Origin: Quercus robur | Lineage: Eukaryota; Streptophyta; Magnoliopsida; Fagales; Fagaceae | Assembly (NCBI RefSeq): GCF_932294415.1 | Contig: NC_065538.1 | Span: 26,933,957 to 26,997,956 of the forward strand | DNA length: 64,000 nucleotides | Reading direction: 5' to 3' | Shown: piece by piece, positions 10,960 to 21,905 of the stretch | Numbering within the stretch: position 1 is the stretch's first letter | Layout of the letters: each line of letters begins with the position of its first letter | Translations under genes and position numbers: made by a program | Notes under the pieces: model-generated | What the model saw: the letters and a program-made list of their open reading frames with translations, nothing else | What the model was told of the DNA's origin: nothing | The model's database searches: none

Positions 10960-12625
10960 CGGCTGCGAAGTTAATTTCCCCTAAGTCTGTGGTCGAGAAG
11001 CCATGCAGGACTTAGGTTCTGTTTAACACTTACTGAGAATCGTGGCGTGGTTAATTTCCCCCAAGTCTATGGTCCGAGGGTCCATGCAGGACTTGGGTTC
11101 TGTTTAACACTTACTGAGAATCATGGCATGGTTAATTTCCCCCAAGTCTGTGGTCCGAGGGTCCATGCAGGACTTGGGTTCTGTTTAACACTTACTGAGA
11201 ATCGTGGCGTGGTTAATTTCCCCCAAGTCTGTGGTCCGAGGAGCCATGCAGGACTTAGGTTCTGTTTAACACTTATTGAGAATCGTATCGTGGTTAATTT
11301 CACCCAAGTCTGTGGTCCGAGGAGCCATGCAGGACTTGGGTTCTGTTTAACACTTATTGAGAATCCTATCACGATTAATTTCCCCCAAGTCTGTGGTCCG
11401 AGGAGCCATGCAGGACTTGGGTTCTGTTTAACACTTATTGAGAATCCTATCACGATTAATTTCCCCCAAGTCTGTGGTCCGAGGAGCCATGTAGGACTTG
11501 GGTTCTGTTTAACACTTACTGAGAATCGTGGCGTGGTTAATTTCCCCCAAGTCTGTGGTCCGAGGAGCCATGCAAGACTTGGGTTCTGTTTAACACTTAT
11601 TGAGAATCGTATCACGGTTAATTTCCCCCAAGTCTGTGGTCCGAGGATCCATGCAGGACTTGGGTTCTGTTTAACACTTACTGAGAATCGTGGCGTGGTT
11701 AATTTCCCCCAAGTCTGTGGTCCGAGGATCCATGCAGGACTTGGGTTCTGTTTAACACTTATTGAGAATCGTGGCGTGGTTAATTTCTCCCAAGTTTGTG
11801 GTCCGAGGATCCATGCAGGACTTGGGTTCTGTTTAACACTTATTGAGAATCGTATCACGATTAATTTCCCCCAAGTCTGTGGTCCGAGGAGCCATGCAGG
11901 ACTTGGGTTCTGTTTAACACTTACTGAGAATCGTGGCGTGGTTAATTTCCCCCAAGTCTGTGGTCCGAGGGTCCATGCAGGACTTGGGTTCTGTTTAACA
12001 CTTACTGAGAATCGTGGCGTGGTTAGTTTCCCCCAAGTCTGTGGTCCGAGGAGCCATGCAGGACTTAGGTTCTGTTTAACACTTATTGAGAATCGTATCG
12101 TGGTTAATTTCACCCAAGTCTGTGGTCCGAGGAGCCATGCAGGACTTGGGTTCTGTTTAACACTTATTGAGAATCCTATCACGATTAATTTCCCCCAAGT
12201 CTGTGGTCCGAGGAGCCATGTAGGACTTGGGTTCTGTTTAACACTTACTGAGAATCGTGGCGTGGTTAATTTCCCCCAAGTCTGTGGTCCGAGGAGCCAT
12301 GCAAGACTTGGGTTCTGTTTAACACTTATTGAGAATCGTATCACGGTTAATTTCCCCCAAGTCTGTGGTCCGAGGATCCATGCAGGACTTGGGTTCTGTT
12401 TAACACTTATTGAGAATCGTGGCGTGGTTAATTTCTCCCAAGTCTGTGGTCCGAGGATCCATGTAGGACTTGGGTTCTGTTTAACACTTATTGAGAATCG
12501 TATCACGATTAATTTCCCCCAAGTCTGTGGTCCGAGGAGCCATGCAGGACTTGGGTTCTGTTTAACACTTACTGAGAATCGTGGCGTGGTTAATTTCCCC
12601 CAAGTCTGTGGTCCGAGGATCATGC
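10960..12625. repeat. Tandem array of 81-bp units (about 20 copies)
   Basis: A unit of 81 bp (phrases CCAAGTCTGTGGTCCGAGGA and CAGGACTTGGGTTCTGTTTA) repeats about 20 times, with a divergent first copy near 10960-11040. Units differ by a few substitutions and fall into recurring types. The order of types in the first half recurs in the second with a few units missing, so a block of about eight units was itself duplicated. Because 81 is divisible by three, long frames stay open on both strands (11047-12846 plus, 11121-12623 minus); I do not regard them as genes. The array ends abruptly in gag at about 12622. Confidence 0.95.
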
Positions 12626-13584
12626 TGGTTCTCCTCGACCCTTTTGTACTTTTCTATTCTGTCCATGAGCTGTCGCACGTTGGTGACTGGCTTCCCAGTG
12701 AGAGACTTTCTCAAGCCATGCTCTGTCGGCAGGCCCCTTTTGAATGTACTAATGGCGACGTCATCGTAGTTTCCTTCTATCTCATTGTATGTTTCCCAAT
12801 ATCTGTCCGAGTAGGCCTTCAGCGTTTCTCCCTCCCACATGGATAGAGATAAGAGGGAGTCGAGAGGCCGAGGAACTCTAGTGCTAGTGATGAAGCGGGA
12901 ACCAAAAGCCTGCGTTAGCTGTTTAAAGGAATCTATGGAATTCGGCGGGAGGGCATCAAACCATCTCATTGCCAGGGGTCCCAAGCTGGATGGAAACACC
13001 TTACACATTAACGCCTCGTCCCTGGAGTGGACGGCCATCCTCTGGTTGAATTGGCTCACGTGCTCCACTGAGTCAGTTCGACCATTGTATATGGCAAACG
13101 TTGGCTGATTGAACCGCCGAGGAAGCACTGCCCTTTCTATTCTATGTGTGAATGACGACTAGGAGATGCGATCCAGGGCCTTGCTCATGGCGTCATTGGC
13201 CAGGCCTTGGTAAGACGGGCTTTTGCAGTCGTGTTTGCGAGGCCGTTCTTCCTCATAGGAAAACGTCTCGCTCAGAGGGGTTCTTGACCTTCATCTGTAT
13301 TCGCCATCCTCGCTGTTGCTAGTGTCCAAGCCGGGTGAAGGACGTTTTCGCTGGGCTCGACGCAGCTTCTTCTTCAAATCGTCAATCTCTTGCTGTAGAG
13401 TCTTTCGCTCGTTGTGCTTGTGGGACGCGTGATCCTTCCCTTTTGAACGGCTTCTATTCGTGTGAGAGGTGTTCACACTGCCCTTTCGTTGATTATCCTG
13501 GTCCTTCGCTCGTTCGAGATTTAGAAAGTTGTCCTGTTGTTGAGATTCAGCACATCCGGTTTGGCGCGGACCTGATCCTTCCAT
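12626..13584 (-). pseudogene. gag: Ty3/gypsy gag, truncated and with stops
   Basis: It starts at 13584 (MEGSGPRQTG) just inside the primer site. A basic, Ser/Arg-rich coiled region (DDLKKKLRRAQRKR) is followed by the Retrotrans_gag core (YNGRTDSVEHVSQFNQRMAVH, MRWFDALPPNSIDSFKQL, SRFITS). The core ends around KYKRVEENQHD, where the tandem array begins. In-frame stops are at 13291-13293 (TGA, from a likely CGA) and 13159-13161 (TAG, from a likely CAG), both consistent with cytosine deamination. The zinc knuckle and all of pol are absent. A related gag remnant lies at 59590-60261. Confidence 0.85.
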
Positions 13585-13617
13585 CCCTTATTGTTTCACT
13601 TGTCGAGACACAAGTTC

Positions 13618-13635
13618 TCCCCACAGACGGCGCCA
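13618..13635 (-). other. Primer-binding site (tRNA-Asp type)
   Basis: The minus strand reads TGGCGCCGTCTGTGGGGA two bases from the LTR. TGGCGCCGT matches the complement of the plant tRNA-Asp 3' end used by many gypsy elements. Confidence 0.8.
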
Positions 13636-13637
13636 AT

Positions 13638-14346
13638 TGTAAGGGCGATTTTTGGAGCCCAGGCCCAGCAGACGAGCGATTCTGGCCCAAAAGACCCTCA
13701 ACAATGAATTTATAGAAAGTAGGTCACAGAACTAGGTCTTGACAGAGTAAACGTAGTTATAAGCAAGCCGTGCAACCATTTGAACGTGGGGATATTCCAT
13801 TAAACTTCCTGGGATAACAGTTCGTGGGGCTGTATCTTATGCTTTGTTTTCAGAACTCCTTTCTCTTTCTCCCTCTTTTTCTCCCCTTGGCCATGGGGAA
13901 TTTCTTTTCTTATATAGCATCCTCCGAACGATAATGACCCTCCACTTGTTAATCATCTGGGCCTCTACTTGAGTGCCTGTCCCATAGGACATCCTCCTTC
14001 TTTTCTGTGAGTTGCACTGGCTAAGATAATTCTGTTCTCCTGTCCTTTTCACATTAATGCGGCTGGAAAAGTAACTTCCTTGCATTTAATGCGGCAGTTG
14101 TGGTTGCCCCCCTGAACGTCCTGCATTTTCATTTGATTTTGGATGACCTTTCACCATGTAAAGGGTGTGAATCGGACTCCCATTTGGTGCGTCCGAGGAG
14201 GTACTCCTCCTCGGACGCCCCTTAAGCAAGCCCGGCCCAACATGATTGGGCTGGGGGGTCCTCTGCCCGTGTCTTCGCTTCCTATTATGGTTGGGCTTAG
14301 TACGAGTACCATGGCCCAATGTTGACTGGCGAATTTTACCCCCACA
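13638..14346 (-). repeat. 5' LTR of the gypsy element
   Basis: 709 bp with TGTAAGGG..CCCCCACA ends on the plus strand (TGTGGGGG..CCTTACA on the element strand). It directly adjoins the primer site. It resembles the LTR at 60315-61086 in several blocks (GGCCCAAAA, AATGAATTT, GTCCGAGGAG hairpin). Its partner LTR is not in the window. Confidence 0.82.
14191..14216. other. LTR hairpin with 10-bp stem
   Basis: GTCCGAGGAG, six unpaired bases, then CTCCTCGGAC: a perfect 10-bp stem. The related LTR has the same stem with a different loop at 60916-60941. Confidence 0.8.
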
Positions 14347-14524
14347 GAAATAATTTTACATCTTTTTAATTTCTCTGATATTTTAAATATTGTACATGAA
14401 TTGTGTATAATTATTTTGGAGTTGTGAAGGATTACTTTGAGCTAGTGGTCTGGCTATTATCTTTTCACTCAAAAAATAAATAAAAAAATAGAACTTTAGG
14501 ACCTCATAATTAAATTTAACGGGT

Positions 14525-14680
14525 GGAAAATTATTGAATACTCTGGAAGTACCATAAATGCTTACTCTCCCTCTTACATAAATTGTGGGTCTCACCGTAA
14601 ATTTAATTAATAGGACCCACAATTATGTGAGAGGAGGGAGTACGTATTTATGGTACTCCAAAAGTACTCAATAATTACCC
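14525..14680. mobile_element. MITE, 9-bp-duplication family, copy A
   Basis: A nearly palindromic 156-bp element with about 65-bp arms and ends GGAAAATTATTGAATACTC / complement of GGGTAATTATTGAGTACTT. The flanks TTAACGGGT and TTAACAAGT form a 9-bp duplication with two changes. The 9-bp size suggests a Mutator-like parent. Confidence 0.75.
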
Positions 14681-14920
14681 TTAACAAGTCTTGGTAAAGT
14701 CTTTGGAGCAGCATAGAATAATAATTTCTTATAAACTTTTTCCTTATTAGGTATTGTTATACATCCTATAAAAGAAAAGGTATTGTTATTGATATTCGTT
14801 ACCTTTTATATTCATATCACTATCTTATAAATTTTGAGTTGCTATCTTTGCGGAATTAAAAGAGTAATTTTACAACATTTTAGAAATTGTTGAAATGGCC
14901 AACTTTTTACTAGTTTTTAT

Positions 14921-15081
14921 TGGAAATTTCTTAGGTATTTTTGGAGCATGGAGAAATTGTGCTCCATCCTCTCACATTTATGGTAGAACCCATCATGAAT
15001 TTAATAAATGGACTCTACCATGAATGTAAGAGAAGGAAACATGTATCATTCTCTATATTCCGGGAGTACTTAAGAATTACT
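14921..15081. mobile_element. MITE, 9-bp-duplication family, copy B (diverged)
   Basis: Same palindromic plan and shared phrases (CTCTCACATTTATGGT, CCGGGAGTAC) as copies at 14525 and 26140. Ends are degraded and the flanking duplication is only approximate (AGTTTTTAT / CATTTTTAT). Confidence 0.6.
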
Positions 15082-15631
15082 CATTTTTATCTAGGTCTAT
15101 CACTAATATCATTTCTTCATTTACAAATAACCACTCACTAAATTAGCAATTTGTAAAAGATTTTGTAAAAAAGTTTCTATCTCTAGCATTACTCGAATTA
15201 AAATGATATGTCTGTATACACCCCTCATAAAATTCTTTGCCATGAGATACTTTTAGTGACCCCGTCCATGGGAGCAATATGTGGCCATGGTTCAGGTCAT
15301 GATTTTGATGCTACAAGTGTTGGGATGTTGTAGAGGTGGATGTTGAGAATTGATAGGGGATTATTAACTTTTCACTGACCCTAACCATGGGGGCAATGCA
15401 TGAGATTGACCCTTCCTATGGGGGCAATACACAAATATCCACATCACTAATATATTTATTTAATTAATTAATTTTTTTTTTAAAGAACCCTTTAAGATGC
15501 CCAAAATTACCATGTATAATTACTTGCAAGGGTAATGTGCACTGCAGTCAATAACTTAAGAAGTAGTTGATTTTATACTACCATTTTTACATGTATTTTT
15601 GTATATAGCCATTCATATTTGATGCACTTAG
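15082..15631. other. Intergenic, nothing recognised
   Basis: AT-rich. A phrase like CCATGGGGGCAATGCATGAG recurs three times between 15265 and 15430 (CATGGGAGCAATAT, CATGGGGGCAATGC, TATGGGGGCAATAC), a weak dispersed repeat of unknown origin. No coding signal. Confidence 0.5.
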
Positions 15632-16040
15632 AGCATTCATAATGATGGAGTCAATTTGTCAAATTGCTATTTTTAACAACCCATATAACAGAAATAGAGC
15701 TACAATGATTATATTATTGCTAAATCTTTTAACAATGGAGTTACAATAAACTACCATCTATCTATGACAATCTACTATGACTTAAAGCTATACATAAATA
15801 TTAGTAATATTCTATTATTCCTTCCCATTTTTTAATTAAAAACTATGCTCTCTCTCTCTCTCTTTCACTATTTTTTTTCTCCCTTCACCGATTCTCTCCT
15901 CTCTCTCAACCAGCCATTTCTATCAACCGGACTTAGCCAAGACCCATGGCCTCTCTATCATCTTCTCCTCCTCTCTCGACCAGATTTAATTAGCCAAAAT
16001 GAAAGGGGAAAAAATGTCACAACCGCCCACACAACATGAT
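15632..16040. mobile_element. 5' fragment of a simple-sequence-rich DNA element
   Basis: It starts GAGCATTCATAATGATGGAG, like the terminus of the element at 32701. As in that element, AT-rich sequence then a TCTCTCTC tract and a short GC-richer segment follow. The other half is missing. Confidence 0.45.
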
Positions 16041-16141
16041 TCATCTTTGGCTAATAATCACTTTTCCTCCTGAAATTTTTGGTTATTTGAACCAATGATG
16101 TTTTAAAATTTTAAGATTGGTCCATTAAATCTGGTTCTGTG

Positions 16142-16165
16142 ATATATATATATATATATATATAT
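16142..16165. repeat. (AT)n microsatellite
   Basis: An uninterrupted dinucleotide run of about 12 units in intergenic DNA. I see no gene signal between 16041 and 16466. Confidence 0.95.
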
Positions 16166-16466
16166 TGACCAATCTATGAAAACCATAGTTTGGTTCTCCC
16201 AAGCAAAAATTTTTAGCTCCACCAATAACTATTAGGCTTTTGGCTTAATTCTTTTATAAAATGATTTTTCCATCCACACAAGTTAAATTTCAGGAACTAA
16301 AATGAAAACTATCTCAAAATTTAAAGGACAAAAGTGTAATATAATCTTTATTTTTCCTCAGATTTTCCATTTCTTCCTTTTTTATTTATTTATTTTGATT
16401 TTTTGGCAATAAAAAATCAAATGAGAACTGAGTTTCAAAATACGTACTACGATTAGCATAGAAGAG

Positions 16467-16680
16467 ATGTCTCTATTTGAGAATGTAGATGTTGGAGTAT
16501 AGATTAAGGCTTCTGCATATGTGTTTCACGAGGTTTTTTTTTTTTTTTTTTTTTTTGGGTTAAAATGTTTCACGAGGTTAACAACAAGAAAGTAGCTGAG
16601 GTTTACAAAGTCTTGATTTTCTAGAAGGTGAATGGGGAACAAGCTAGAGGGCTCCATCATGTGCTGGTTTTTTGTCTTCC
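16467..16680 (+). pseudogene. MLP-like exon 1 pseudogene
   Basis: Clearly homologous to exon 1 of the intact MLP gene at 17293: same start (ATGTCTCTATTTGAG), TTTCACGAGGTTAA, GTGAATGGGG and GCTCCATCATGTGCTGG. It has an in-frame TAG about 12 codons in, a 30-bp poly-T insertion at 16536-16565, and a GT to GC change at the splice donor (16681). No exon 2 follows before the intact gene. It is a tandem duplicate that has died. Confidence 0.85.
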
Positions 16681-17219
16681 GCAAGTCAATCATGATTTGT
16701 TTTTTACTAGTATGAGAGCTTTGTGACAGTTTTTTGTCCGTACGTCCAATGAAAGAAGTATTAGATGTATTTTTTTTTTTAAATAAAAATGAAAAGATTG
16801 ATGATTATATTACATTCGGACAAGGCATCAAGCGAACCGAATTCATAATTACTACTTGTGCAGAATTTTAACCTTACTAAGAACATATGTGAATAACAGG
16901 GCTCGAACATAAAAGTATTAGATGTATATCTCTCCTCTTTTTTTCTTTTTAATTTTTAACTAGCGGAGTAGATCTGTAGATGTGACAAAACAAGAATTGA
17001 TGGCTGTTTCTATCTTTTCCTTTTCATAGGTACTAGGCTAGGCAGCTGACAACTCACGTGGCTTTTATTTATTTATTTTAAAATATAGGCTAACCAATTT
17101 TTTGTGGATAACCATATTTTTGAACTTATCTTATTGTTTAGTTCACAGTTGCCGTGTAAATGCAAGTCTGACACTTTTTTTTATAAAGTATTTTTTTAGT
17201 TTCAACATCATTAACTTGT

Positions 17220-17227
17220 TATAAAAT
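17220..17227 (+). promoter_or_regulatory. Possible TATA box of the MLP gene
   Basis: TATAAAAT, 66 bp before the start codon at 17293, a usual distance for a plant core promoter. AT-rich surroundings make chance matches common. Confidence 0.4.
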
Positions 17228-17292
17228 GTTCTTTCCGTCCAAACCAAATAAATGAGCTAAGTTGCCTACACAACTAACATAGAAAAGAAAAG

Positions 17293-19305
17293 ATGTCTCT
17301 ATTTGAGAAAGTAGAGGCTGAAGTAGAGATTAAGGCTTCAGCAAATAGGTTTCACGAGGTTAATAGCAAGAGACTAGCTGAGGTACCGAAACTTAGCCCT
17401 AACTTTTTACAGAGTGTTGATTTGGTTGAAGGAGAATGGGGACAAGAGGGCTCTGTCATGTGCTGGTATTTTCTCTTCGGTAAGTCAATCAAGATTTGTT
17501 GCTGATCATGTCTTATGGATTCTTGAAATATTTTCACATTTTATACAATACTTGCCCTTACAAATGTGTATGTCTTAGATTTGTTGATGATTGTGCTGAT
17601 AACTTGGTGGGAAAAAAGTGGAATTGTATTGTGTTGTTGGGTGAGCTGATGTTTTTTCATAATTTTTCTTAAAACTAAATCGGACAAAAATCCATAAAAG
17701 GAAGGGATTAGGTTTTAAAATTTTTTTTGGGAGCAAATTACACCCCTCTCCCACCCACAATATTTATTATTATTATTTTTTTTTGAGACAAACGATAGAA
17801 CACTTACTCACAACCCTCTCTTGATATTTGAAAAAAATAACACTTCCCCCTTTCTATTAATATTTGTAACGAAATATTCTAACTTTTTAAAAGATTATCT
17901 TTACCAAACTTTAATTATGGTCAGTAAAAAGAGCATTCACATAAAATAAAAAATGAAAAGAGCATATTATTAAACATATTGCTTAAATGGATTTTGTAGT
18001 CCCTTCTAGCACCTTTTCAATTAATATTGTTAAAATTTGATGATTCTTTTAGATTTTTTAATCGCACCTCTCACCAATACTTTGGGTCAATAGGGTGACT
18101 TTGGACAAGCATATCCTATAGCCAATAAATTTGAGAAAAATCACTATAGCAAATTGACTTAAATCAGAGTTATCAACATTACACACAAATAAAAAAAATA
18201 GAGTTCCAAAACAAGTTTGCACTCTACTTGCAAACACAAAAAGGTGTCAAAGTGTCTAATAATCACTAGCAATTTTTGCACTCCTACAAGGTCGGTTTTC
18301 AAAACTTGTCTTCCCTTTCTTCCTTGGTCACTATTTTGCTGAATCATGTGTAATTCTTTTTTCCTTGCTAGAAATGTCAAATGCCAAAGATGTTTGTCAG
18401 ATGCCATAGAATTTACATAGGTGCATGCATATATGTTTATCAAAGTGTTATTGTGTTGCTATTTTATTTCATTGCAATCTATTTTGTTAGACCACATTTT
18501 CATTACATAGGATATCTATTTATAAATGTATTAAGCTAGTTTTAAATATTCAGTGTACAAGAGAAACTCTAGCTAGAAGTACAAATCAATTATTTTTCTT
18601 CATGCAAGTTAGGTGAGGTGTCAATGGCTAATGGCTTCTACTGTCTAACTCATTTTTATGGTTGCTCCTTTACTGCCGAGTAATACTTTATAATTAATTT
18701 TATATTTTACTGCTTTTTTTTATACAATTATATTTTACTGCTTATAAATAAAGTTTTATGATACATAATAAATCATTAAAAAAAGAAGGATTTGAAATCC
18801 AATTATTATTGTTTATGTAGTAGGGAATATAAAAAAATAGAATAAATTTTATATAAAATATCACAAAGAAAACAAACAACAAAAGTCTAAATTATATAAG
18901 CTAAGTAGGGATGGGGTTAACAATAATAAATAAGGAGGTAGATGGGAAAGGTGAAGTATCAGTATCACCAAGAAAAACAAACCAGAAAAGTCCAAATGTT
19001 TGTACAATTGATTCTGTTTTTGTTTGACTCTTTTAGATGGGAAAGCTGTAATGTCTAAGGAGGTAATCGAAACCATTGATGACAAAAACCTTTTAGTCAC
19101 TTTCAAGGTGATTGGAGGGATACTCAAGGAGATGTATAAGAGTTTCAAATTCATTATTCAAGCCACTCCAAAGGGTGAGGGGTGCTTGGTCCACTGGACT
19201 TTGGAATATGAGAAACTGAATGCCGATGACCCTGACGCAAACACAATGCTTCAGTTCGCGATTGGTCAGACCAAAGATATTGATGCTCATCTTGCCCTCG
19301 AATAG
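17293..19305 (+). CDS. MLP-like protein (major latex protein, Bet v 1 family)
   Basis: Two exons, 17293-17479 and 19037-19305, joined across a phase-1 GT-AG intron of 1557 bp, encode 151 residues, the normal size for plant MLPs. Exon 1 holds the start (SLFEKVEAEVEIKAS) and the EGEWG..GSV loop, which corresponds to the glycine-rich loop of the Bet v 1 fold. Exon 2 continues DGKAVMSKEVIETIDDKNL, then YKSFKFIIQATPKGEG, VHWTLEYEKLN, and a C-terminal helix ending TKDIDAHLALE. The fold is a hydrophobic-ligand-binding pocket in the cytosol; MLPs are linked to stress and development, but the ligand is unknown. A dead exon 1 lies 800 bp upstream and an orphan exon 2 at 26453, so this was a small tandem cluster. 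CYFL-type substitutions near the exon junction (CWYFLF) are unusual for the family. Intron DNA is AT-rich and non-coding. Confidence 0.87.
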
Positions 19306-19888
19306 CTTGGCAGAAAGATTACAGCTTGATGCGTATTAATAAGCACAATGTATTTGTGTAAAATAAAATTTCTGGGAGCTTTAAAGACTTCTTATAAATA
19401 GAGCTTCCAATATTGCCTGCTGTAATAAAAACTTAACAGTTTAATTGTTGTGAAAATATTATATTTGTAATGCAACTTTTTTTTTGAGGGGGGTATTTGT
19501 AATGTAACTTAGTAAGTAATTACATCTAAACTTTACCACAAAAAAAAAAAAGAAAAAAAATTGTTTGTTTTTCAATATTTGGAAAATTCTATCCACAAAT
19601 AAAATTTTAAAACAAAAAAATTATACTTCATAAAGAATAAGGCTTCAAATTTGTGCTAAATGAACAATTGAGCTACAAGTCTCGTGACCTATAATTCTAT
19701 TATAAATGGTCTTTTTAAAATAAGTTTGAGAGTATGGCACTTGAATTGAGAATATATAATACTATATATTTATATATTTATATATGTACGTATATAAAAT
19801 ATACTTATATAAATCTAAGTTGAATTTTCTAAATTTAAAAATAATTTCATAAGATATCAATTAATTATTTCTAATTTATTGGTAAATA
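19306..19888. other. 3' flank of MLP gene
   Basis: AT-rich, with AATAAAAT-like polyadenylation motifs near 19360-19430. No other feature recognised. Confidence 0.5.
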
Positions 19889-20141
19889 TAAATATATGTG
19901 TTATTGTGTGTGATTGCTATTTGAATTGATAATATTGTTGATAATATTATTTAGACCCAACAATGGTATCAGAGCTTGGTTGCTTTAGTGAATGATTTTT
20001 TTGTGTGAATTAAGATGGATGAGAAAGGTTTGCTTTAATTAAGGTGGAGCTATTCCAAGAGGAAAGAAGATTACTTGATTTCGGTGGAGCTATCCTAATA
20101 GGAAAGAAGATATTTGATAGAATTTGAGTCAAGGTGGAGAT

Positions 20142-20915
20142 TGTTGAGAAATTGCCTCAAATTTCAATTGTGGCTTAGAAAGTCAATTGGGTTTCCTAGT
20201 CAAAGAAGGATAAATTAATTTTGGTTTCTTTAGTGTGGAAGGAAAAACTATTCCTTGGTGTGGAAAGAAAGTCTATTCCTTGTTAAAAAAGTAATGTATT
20301 TCTTGTTCTAGATGGAATAGGAAAATAGTCTTATAAATGGACAATGGTATAAGAATTTGATGGCTTTAGCTCAAAGGTCCTCCCTATTGGGAGAGGGAAA
20401 ATAGAGTGTGAAATCAAGAAAAAGAAAAAAGATAAAAATAAAAAATAAAAAGATTTTCGCTTGGGAGGTAACATAAGAAAAGAGACAACAATGTTTTTTG
20501 TAAAGCACACAAATCAAGGAAAATTTGTGAAGTTTTTTTTTTTTTTGTTGCAAAGTGCCAAAGAAAGAGATGTCGCATAGAGAGAGATAGTCGGAGAGCT
20601 ACATAGAAAAGAGAAAGAAGAAGAGGAGAGTAAAGTGTTGCCTCCTTCGAGATAAATAATTAGAGTGTGTGAGAGTAAAGAAAATAATGAGATTTTTCTT
20701 TATCCGTGAGACATATACTAGTGGATTTATTATTGTATTTGGAGAATTTCAAGTTAGGCATAAACTTCAGAATTATTGTAATAGATTTGATAATAGTGAA
20801 ATTATTCAGAGTTTGTCTCATAATTTTTCCCTTACAGGAGAAACGATTTTCCACCTAAATATATGTGTTCTTGTGTGTGATTGCTATTTGGATTGATAAT
20901 ATTGGTGATAATATT
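20142..20915 (+). repeat. 3' LTR of the TRIM-like element (main part)
   Basis: It starts TGTTGAGAAATTGCC right after the purine tract. It shares about 60 bp at its end with 19889-19950 (AATATATGTGTT, TGTGTGATTGCTATTTG). It contains several AAGAA-rich stretches and no gene. Confidence 0.65.
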
Positions 20916-21046
20916 TTTTTTTTTTGTTATAAATGGATCCTAATTAATTAATTCAATTACCACAATTGATTAATTAGGTCAAATTTCATGCAAATCGTGA
21001 AGGCACGAACAAATCACTAAATAATCTATAGTACAGCAAAAAGTAA

Positions 21047-21577
21047 GCCCTTTGGGAGGAGGAAATGGAATGGAATAGAAATGAATGAAAAGAATAATTT
21101 TAGAATATTCTTCCATTTCTTTGTTTGGGAGTTTTAATAGAGGGAATGAAAAATTCATTCACCTGTTTGGGAGTTTAATTAGAAGGGAATGTAATGGGTA
21201 GGAGGAAACACTCATTCCTCTATATTCCTTTAAAACCTCAAATTTTCATTCCCATCGAAATTGGGAGGAATGAGAGGGAATAAAATTAGATTTAATAAAT
21301 TTTTTACTAAAACTCCTAAAATACATCTATATATTCAACCCTTCATTTTAAAATAGAGATCTAATAGTAATATTGTCATAAAATGATTTCATTTCATGCC
21401 CTCTATGTTACTCGCAAATAAGATTACTTACATTTCATTCATTTTCATTCCTTTATTTCAAAACATCCAATCAAGGTTATTTAATTTCATTCATTTTCCT
21501 TGGTTAAATACATTCCATTCATTTACATTCCTTATGATCATTCTATTCTATTCTTTTATGAACTCCCAAACGAAACC
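21047..21577. mobile_element. MITE, probable PIF/Harbinger type, in the solo LTR
   Basis: Comparison with the related LTR at 28061 shows extra sequence between GTAA and ATTGACATGG. TAA stands on both sides (21044-21046 and 21578-21580). The ends GCCCTTTGGGAG and complement of GGTTTCGTTTGGGAG are a short, imperfect inverted repeat. The body is rich in GGAATG/CATTCC. Confidence 0.55.
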
Positions 21578-21905
21578 TAAATTGACATGGTGATTTGTTG
21601 ACTAATAGAGAAAACCATTCATACATCTATATATTCAACCCTTCATTTTAAAATAGAGATCTAATAGTAATATTGTCATAAAATGATTTCATTTCATGCC
21701 CTCTATGTTACTCCCAAATAAGATTACTTACATTTCATTCATTTTCATTCCTTTATTTCAAAACATCTAATCAAGGTTATTTAATTTCATTCATTTCCCT
21801 TGGTTAAATACATTCCTTATGATCATTCTATTCTATTCTTTTATGAACTCCCAAACGAAACCTAAATTGACATGGTGATTTGTTGACTAATGGAGAAAAC
21901 CATTC
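21321..21905. repeat. 300-bp tandem duplication
   Basis: 21321-21620 is repeated at 21621-21905 with very few changes and one deletion of about 15 bp. The unit spans the right end of the MITE and 40 bp of LTR, so the duplication came after the MITE inserted. Confidence 0.93.

Larger units (their letters stand above)
1..14346 (-). mobile_element. Pol-less Ty3/gypsy (Tat-like) LTR element, left end outside window
   Basis: Read on the minus strand, the element runs: LTR (14346-13638), primer-binding site (13635-13618), gag (13584 down to about 12626), 81-bp tandem array (12625-10960), then a gene in the opposite orientation (10717-33). The second LTR would lie left of position 1. No reverse transcriptase, integrase or protease remains; gag runs straight into the tandem array. 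Extra ORFs in antisense and tandem repeats near the 3' LTR are known for Tat-lineage elements such as Grande and Ogre. Assigning this element to that lineage is inference, because the diagnostic pol domains are missing. A copia-type element (839-9223) is nested in the antisense gene. An alternative is that separate elements abut here, but the order of parts fits one element. Confidence 0.6.

Noticed and set aside
10960-12625. CRISPR-like repeat array
   Set aside because: Units are contiguous 81-bp tandem copies without unique spacers, in a plant retroelement.
11047-12846. 599-residue plus-strand ORF and 500-residue minus-strand ORF
   Set aside because: Both come from an 81-bp repeat whose length is a multiple of three. 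They run off into gag, have no known domain, and are open on both strands for the same trivial reason.
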